Positions 59,588 through 64,000 of a DNA stretch of 64,000 nucleotides are shown one piece after another. Numbering within the stretch: the stretch's first letter is position 1; each line of letters begins with the position of its first letter. The position numbers and the translations under genes were made by a program. The DNA comes from Paucibacter sp. PLA-PC-4 (GTDB taxonomy: Bacteria > Pseudomonadota > Gammaproteobacteria > Burkholderiales > Burkholderiaceae_C), in assembly GCF_026241155.1 (NCBI RefSeq), contig NZ_JAPFGP010000008.1:1-64000 (forward strand), written 5' to 3'. Below the pieces are notes generated by a model. That model was not told the origin of the DNA. It made no database searches and was given only the letters and a program-made list of their open reading frames with translations.

Positions 59588-60305
59588 GACTGTCATAACG
59601 CCGCCGGCCGGCCCGGCCGATCAGAGACTGGCGCAGGTGGCCGCCCTAATGGCCGACCCGGCGCGGGCGCGCATCTTGTGCTGCCTGCTCGACGGCCATG
59701 CGCGCACGGCCACCGAGTTGGCGGCGGTGGGAGAGATCGGCGCGTCGACCGCCAGTGCGCATCTGTCAAAGCTGCTCGCCCAGGGCCTTCTGGAGTGTCT
59801 GGCCCAGGGCAAGCATCGTTACTATCGGCTGGCCTGCAACGAGGTGGGCCAGGCGCTGGAGGCCCTGCTGGTGCTGGCCGGCGGCAAGGTCGATGCCTTC
59901 CAACCCAGCACGCCAGATGGCCTGCGGCAGGCGCGGCGCTGCTATGACCATCTGGCCGGCGAGTGGGGTGTGCGCCTGCACGACCATGCGCTGCGCCGCG
60001 ACTGGATCCGGGCCGTGCCCAGCGAGGCACGCGGCTATGCGCTGACCGAGGCCGGCACGAAAGCCCTGGCTGGCCTGGGCGTCGATGTCCTGGCGGCGCA
60101 GGCCGCGCGGCGCCGCCGCCTGGCCTGCGCCTGCATGGATTGGAGCGAGCGTCGTCCGCACCTGGGCGGCGCGCTGGGCGCTGCCTGGCTGCAAGCCCTG
60201 CTGGCACGGGGCTGGCTCAAGCCCGAGCTGGACAGCCGCGCGCTGCGACCGACCCGGCGCGGTCGGCTTGGCCTGGAACAACTGCTGGAGGGGGTGAGCA
60301 CATGA
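59586..60305 (+). CDS. ArsR family transcriptional regulator
   Basis: This 239-residue protein has an ArsR-type winged helix at residues 10-95 (RLAQVAALMADPARARILCCLLDG, ASTASAHLSKLLAQGLLECLAQGKHRYYRLA). A long C-terminal domain of about 130 residues is Arg/Cys-rich (RRRRLACACMDWSERRPHLGG). Such extended members occur near redox or metabolite-responsive genes. No metal-site CxC is visible in the usual helix, so the inducer may be organic. It is divergent from the P450 operon and overlaps the DUF72 gene by 4 nt. Confidence 0.88.
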   Translation: MTVITPPAGPADQRLAQVAALMADPARARILCCLLDGHARTATELAAVGEIGASTASAHLSKLLAQGLLECLAQGKHRYYRLACNEVGQALEALLVLAGGKVDAFQPSTPDGLRQARRCYDHLAGEWGVRLHDHALRRDWIRAVPSEARGYALTEAGTKALAGLGVDVLAAQAARRRRLACACMDWSERRPHLGGALGAAWLQALLARGWLKPELDSRALRPTRRGRLGLEQLLEGVST

Positions 60306-61099
60306 GCACAGGCATTTACGTCGGCATCGGTGGCTGGAACTTCGAGCCCTGGCGCCAGACCTTCTACCCGCCTGGCCTGCCGGCTGCGCGCGAGCTGGAG
60401 TACGCCAGCCGCCAGCTGAGCGCGATCGAGGTCAACGGCACCTACTACAGCACCTTCAAGCCGCCCACCTTCGCCAAGTGGCGCGACGCGACGCCGCCGG
60501 GCTTTGTGTTCGCGTTGAAAGCGAATCGCTTCGCGACCAACCGCCGCGTGCTGGCCGAGGCCGGCGAGTCGGTGCGGCGCTTCGTCGACAGCGGCATTGC
60601 CGAGCTGGGTCCCAAGCTTGGGCCTATCGTCTGGCAGTTTGCGCCAGCCAAGCGCTTCGATCCGGTCGACTTCGAGGCCTTTCTGCAGCTGCTGCCGGCC
60701 CAGGTCGGAGGCCTGGCCCTGCGCCATGCGCTCGATGTGCGGCACGAGAGCTTCCGCACACCCGAGTACCTGGCGCTGGCGCGCCGCTATGGCGCGTCCA
60801 CCGTGTTGACCGAATCCGACGACTATCCGGCCATCGCCGACCTGACCGGCGGCTTCGTCTACAGCCGCATCATGCGCACCGAATCGGCCCTGCCCGAGGG
60901 CTGCCCGCCGGCCACGCTGGACCAGCTGGCCGCCTGCGCGCGGCGCTGGGGCGACGGCGGGCAGCCGAGCGGGCTGCCGCTGGTCGAACCGGCCTCCGCG
61001 CCACCGGCAGCGCCGCGCGATGTTTTCATGTTCTTCATCAGCGGCGCCAAGGAGCGCGCGCCGGCGGCGGCCCAGGCCCTGATCCGGCGCCTGGCCTGA
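60302..61099 (+). CDS. DUF72 (YecE-like) protein
   Basis: This 265-residue TIM-barrel-like protein has the DUF72 hallmarks GIGGWNFEPWRQTFYPPGLP, EVNGTYYSTF and FVFALKANRFATNRR. The catalytic function is unknown; members resemble xylose-isomerase-like barrels. The ATG at 60302 overlaps the arsR stop (ATGA), so it is translated from the arsR transcript and may share its regulation. Confidence 0.92.
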   Translation: MSTGIYVGIGGWNFEPWRQTFYPPGLPAARELEYASRQLSAIEVNGTYYSTFKPPTFAKWRDATPPGFVFALKANRFATNRRVLAEAGESVRRFVDSGIAELGPKLGPIVWQFAPAKRFDPVDFEAFLQLLPAQVGGLALRHALDVRHESFRTPEYLALARRYGASTVLTESDDYPAIADLTGGFVYSRIMRTESALPEGCPPATLDQLAACARRWGDGGQPSGLPLVEPASAPPAAPRDVFMFFISGAKERAPAAAQALIRRLA

Positions 61100-61194
61100 G
61101 TCATTCTTGACGCCGGCCAGCAGCCTGCGGTATACCCGGGGGTCAGCTCTTGCCTCATTTAGCGGTGCGGCGAGGGCGAAATCAGGGAGCGTCC

Positions 61195-62055
61195 ATGAAG
61201 AATCGCGCGTTGTCGCGAACATGGTTCGTAGGCGGCTTTTGCATGCTGGTGCTGCTTGGCGCCTGGTGGGCCTTGCAGGGCGACGGTTCGCTGGCGCGCG
61301 TGCAGCGCGCAGGCGTGTTGCGCATCGGTTATGCGGTCGAGGCCCCCTATGCGATGCTGGGCGACGATGGCGCGGTGCTGGGCGAGGCGCCGACGGTGGC
61401 GCGGCTGGTCGCCCAGGATCTGGGCCTGCCGCGTATCGAATGGGTGCGCAGCAGCTTCGACGAGCTGATCCCGGGCCTGCAGGCACGGCGCTTCGACGTG
61501 GTGGCGGCGGGCATGTTTGTGACGCCTGAGCGTGCCCGCCGGGTGCTTTACTCCGACCCAAGCGTGCGGGTGCTGCCTGGCCTGCTGGTGCGCCGAGGCA
61601 ATCCGCATGGCCTGCGCAGCGAGGCCGATCTGCGCGACAGCCGCAGCGCCAGGGTGGCCGTCCTGCAGGGCTCGGTGGAGGCGGCGCGTTTGCGCCAACT
61701 GGGTCTGACGGCGACGCGGCTGATCGAGTACGACACGGCTTCGGCCGCCCATGCGGCATTGCTGGCTGATCGGGTTCAGGCCCTTTGCCTGTCCTTTCCG
61801 ACTGTGCGCCATCTGGCGGCCCAGCGGCCCGAGGACCTGCAGGCGTTGCGCCTTCGCCAGGAGCCGGGCGCGCCTGCCCTGGCCTATGCGGCGTTTCAGT
61901 TTCATCTGCAAGACCTGACCCTGCAGCAGAACTGGATGGCAGCCCAGGCCGCACTGATGGGCTCGCCTCGCCATCTGCGGGCGATCGAGCCCTATGGATT
62001 CTCGGCCGAGGACCTTCCCGGCGCGGTGCGCAGCGCCCATCTGACCAACCCCTGA
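61195..62055 (+). CDS. Extracellular solute-binding protein (PAAT-type)
   Basis: This 286-residue periplasmic binding protein has an N-terminal membrane/signal segment (residues 10-28). LRIGYAVEAPYAMLGDDG, PGLQARRFDVVAAGMFVTPER and VAVLQGSVEAARLRQLGL follow the polar amino-acid binding pattern. No transporter subunits adjoin, so it may be an orphan sensor or binding protein. The start at 61195 follows GGGAG. It is 95 nt after the DUF72 gene and 45 nt before the CorA-like gene. Confidence 0.85.
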   Translation: MKNRALSRTWFVGGFCMLVLLGAWWALQGDGSLARVQRAGVLRIGYAVEAPYAMLGDDGAVLGEAPTVARLVAQDLGLPRIEWVRSSFDELIPGLQARRFDVVAAGMFVTPERARRVLYSDPSVRVLPGLLVRRGNPHGLRSEADLRDSRSARVAVLQGSVEAARLRQLGLTATRLIEYDTASAAHAALLADRVQALCLSFPTVRHLAAQRPEDLQALRLRQEPGAPALAYAAFQFHLQDLTLQQNWMAAQAALMGSPRHLRAIEPYGFSAEDLPGAVRSAHLTNP

Positions 62056-62100
62056 GCCAAGACTTGATGCAAGATAGGCGCTTAGCCCCGGGAGCCCTGC

Positions 62101-63747
62101 ATGAGTGAGCCTGTCGCGACGACCGCCAAGCAGGTCCGGCGCCTGCACCAGATCTTGCTGTGGCCGCTGCGCCTGATGCCCATCGGCGCCGCGCCCGGCG
62201 CCCCGCGCCGTCCCTGGGAGCTGCTGCTGGCCCAGGGCGATCAGCCCTGGCGCGAGGTTGTGGACGAGTACACCGGCGACGCGGCGCGTTTTCACGAGCG
62301 CCACTACCAGGAGTTCGTCACCTTCCTGCCCTATGTGCAGCGCTTTCTCTATGGCGAGGGGCGCTCACGGCCCGACGATGCGCTGGGCGAATCAGGCATG
62401 AAGGTGCTGCGCCGCGACGATGTGGCGAGCCTGCGGCTGCGCAGCCGGCCGGGCGAGGCGCAGCTGTGCCTGGACGTTATCCATGTCGATCTGTATTTCT
62501 TCTTCGATGTCGATGTGGTACTGCTGAACGTGGAACTGGCGGCCAGCGATCTGGAGCTGCGCCAGGCCCAGGACCTGCTGTACCGGCTGGGCCGCGCCTA
62601 CCCCTCGGGCTGGGACGCGCAGGGTCTGCCACTGCACACGCTGGCCGAGGCCGAGTGGCTGGGGCACGGGGGCCAGGTCTTGGCCGCCTCGGATGCGGGA
62701 CAGCGCGAGCGCTTCATAGCCCATGTGGCCGAGCACCGTGCGCCGCGGCTGTCGGCGCATTGGGACTGGCTGCTGCGGCCTCTGGTCAGCGACCAGTCGC
62801 AGGCGCCCGGCGTGCTGCGTTTTCGCCAGATCGAGTACTACCGAATGCCGATGATGGCCTATCTGGCGCTGGACGATCCCGCTGCACTGTCGCGTAGCGA
62901 CTTCGTGCGCCTGGGCCTGGTGACCGGTGCGGCGGCCGATGACAGCGGCCTGCCCTTCAGCGAGCCCTATCTGCAGGACTTCGAGCAGCGCTATTGCTAC
63001 GACCGTTTCTGGAGCGCCGCCGGCGCGGCGCCGCAGACCCGTTATCTGTGCAGCGGCCATGCGTTGATCGTGATCGGCCGCGCCGACGCCGAGTTCTTCT
63101 GCTGCCGCGACCGCGGCGTCCTGGCCCAGTTCCGCCACCAGCATTTCCTGGTCTTTCTGATCGCACATTTCCAGAAGGCTGCGCTCTTGATGTTCTCGGA
63201 CCGCCTGGTCGAAGCGTTGCGCCGGCTCAATGTCAACGACGCCGACAATGTGAGGCGCTTCAAACGCGCGATCCGTGCCAGCTTCGAGGGCTTTCTGCGC
63301 TTCTCGCACCGCTACTGGTTTCACGCGGTGGCCGAGCAGGCACAGACCCGCGCGCTATACCGCATGAGCGCCCAGCATCTGGAGCTCGACTCGCTCTATG
63401 CCGAGGTCAAGTCGCGCATCAGCGATATGAGCGACTACCTGGAAACCGACAGCGTGCGCCGCCAGGCCAATACCGTCGTACGCTTGACCGTGGTGACCAT
63501 CTTCGGCCTGATCGGCACCATCACCACCGGCTTTCTTGGCATGAATCTGCTGGCCGAGTCGGAGGCGCCGCTGTGGTATCGGCTGCTGGTGTTCGGCCTG
63601 ACCCTGGGCGCGACGGTGGCGCTGACGATCTACACCATGGTCAAGTCCAAGCGCCTGTCGGACTTCCTCGATGTGCTGTCCGACGAGCGCCTGCCCGGCA
63701 TGGCCAAGCTGCGGGCCTTTGCGGCGGTCTGGCGCTCGGGCCCCTGA
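62101..63747 (+). CDS. CorA-like membrane protein with GMN motif
   Basis: In this 548-residue protein, the C-terminus has two membrane helices joined by the CorA signature GMN (residues 480-482, FLGMNLL), followed by a basic tail. Upstream is a long helical stalk (LDSLYAEVKSRISDMSDYLE). The N-terminal 380 residues are unlike typical CorA, which is about 320 residues overall. The protein is therefore a divergent member of the CorA superfamily of divalent-cation channels, with an enlarged cytoplasmic domain. Substrate ion unknown. Confidence 0.78.
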   Translation: MSEPVATTAKQVRRLHQILLWPLRLMPIGAAPGAPRRPWELLLAQGDQPWREVVDEYTGDAARFHERHYQEFVTFLPYVQRFLYGEGRSRPDDALGESGMKVLRRDDVASLRLRSRPGEAQLCLDVIHVDLYFFFDVDVVLLNVELAASDLELRQAQDLLYRLGRAYPSGWDAQGLPLHTLAEAEWLGHGGQVLAASDAGQRERFIAHVAEHRAPRLSAHWDWLLRPLVSDQSQAPGVLRFRQIEYYRMPMMAYLALDDPAALSRSDFVRLGLVTGAAADDSGLPFSEPYLQDFEQRYCYDRFWSAAGAAPQTRYLCSGHALIVIGRADAEFFCCRDRGVLAQFRHQHFLVFLIAHFQKAALLMFSDRLVEALRRLNVNDADNVRRFKRAIRASFEGFLRFSHRYWFHAVAEQAQTRALYRMSAQHLELDSLYAEVKSRISDMSDYLETDSVRRQANTVVRLTVVTIFGLIGTITTGFLGMNLLAESEAPLWYRLLVFGLTLGATVALTIYTMVKSKRLSDFLDVLSDERLPGMAKLRAFAAVWRSGP

Positions 63748-63756
63748 GTCACCAAG

Positions 63757-64000
63757 TCACCAGCGCTGCTTGACGCCGGTGACCATGGCACGGATCAGCC
63801 GCGTGCGTTCCAGTCGCCCCATCAGCAGTGCGGCCGCCACATGCACGCCGACCAGGCCCAGCAAGGTGTTGGCCAGGCCCTCGTGCAGTTCTTCCAGCCA
63901 CTCCTCGCCCCAGAAGGCATCGAGACCCTGCATCCAGCCGCTCAGTCCGAGCAACAGCACCAGGGCCAGCAGCGCCAGCATCATCAGCGCGCCCAGCGGG
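63757..64000 (-). CDS. Cytochrome b561-type membrane protein (partial)
   Basis: This is the C-terminal 81 residues of a gene that runs off the window. It has two membrane helices (LALLALVLLLGLSGW; LANTLLGLVGVHVAAALLMG) and haem-ligand-type His residues (LHEGLANTLL and GVHVAAAL), as in b561-type cytochrome b. The reading frame remains open through the window edge, so the true start lies outside. Confidence 0.75.
   Translation of the reverse strand, partial: PLGALMMLALLALVLLLGLSGWMQGLDAFWGEEWLEELHEGLANTLLGLVGVHVAAALLMGRLERTRLIRAMVTGVKQRW

Overview
The window is strongly G+C-rich and reads as a chromosomal segment of a betaproteobacterium of the order Burkholderiales, probably a Roseateles/Paucibacter/Inhella-like member. 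This rests on the 5S rRNA, the gene families (PEP-CTERM proteins, CreA, DUF1127, HDOD, an Lrp-hppD pair) and the codon usage. It is inference; no database search was possible. The window begins with the end of an rRNA operon (5S and its terminator) and ends inside a cytochrome b561 gene.

Region 0.2-13.5 kb is mostly core metabolism: a fatty-acid activation group (hypothetical protein, fadD, metallo-beta-lactamase hydrolase), the tyrosine-catabolic hppD with a divergent Lrp regulator and two palindromic sites between them, a TPMT-like methyltransferase, an HDOD protein, a small-protein pair behind a long leader, an HTH protein, a divergent EF-G paralogue and dadA. dadA lies behind a tandem glycine riboswitch. 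Region 13.8-19.9 kb holds a PQQ-type sugar dehydrogenase lipoprotein, a serine hydrolase, two paralogous GNAT acetyltransferases flanking a TetR gene, and a two-gene FMN split-barrel unit whose larger member appears to be a split-barrel/GAF/winged-helix fusion. Region 20-23.7 kb has three exported proteins in a row (a ZU5-like lipoprotein, a secreted protein, a PEP-CTERM protein). Region 23.6-30.1 kb is a signalling block: a membrane diguanylate cyclase, an HD-GYP response regulator and a 1358-residue hybrid kinase. AMP nucleosidase, a DUF1127 protein and a divergent LysR gene follow.

Region 32.8-46.4 kb is a chitin/chito-oligosaccharide locus: a GH19 chitinase and a TonB-dependent receptor, then a GH20 hexosaminidase, a complete sugar ABC transporter and a periplasmic lactonase. 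The response regulator and its probable histidine kinase are separated by the chitinase and receptor genes, but both control regions carry the same 22-bp element (17 positions identical), so the locus looks like one regulon. A 128-nt remnant of a group II intron sits just downstream of the receptor terminator.

Region 46.4-55.2 kb mixes intact genes (a second and a third PEP-CTERM protein, one of them a PQQ-type dehydrogenase, creA, VOC proteins, an OmpA lipoprotein) with five broken ones: glsB-like, two methyltransferases, a membrane protein and an AAC(6')-like acetyltransferase. This is either local gene decay or locally poor sequence. Beyond a canonical EF-G gene, 57.5-60.3 kb holds a compact cluster of flavin reductase, an atypical P450 lacking a recognisable ExxR, and an ABM monooxygenase, divergent from an ArsR-type repressor with a palindromic operator at its start. 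The window closes with a DUF72 protein, a solute-binding protein, a CorA-like membrane protein and the cytochrome b561 fragment.
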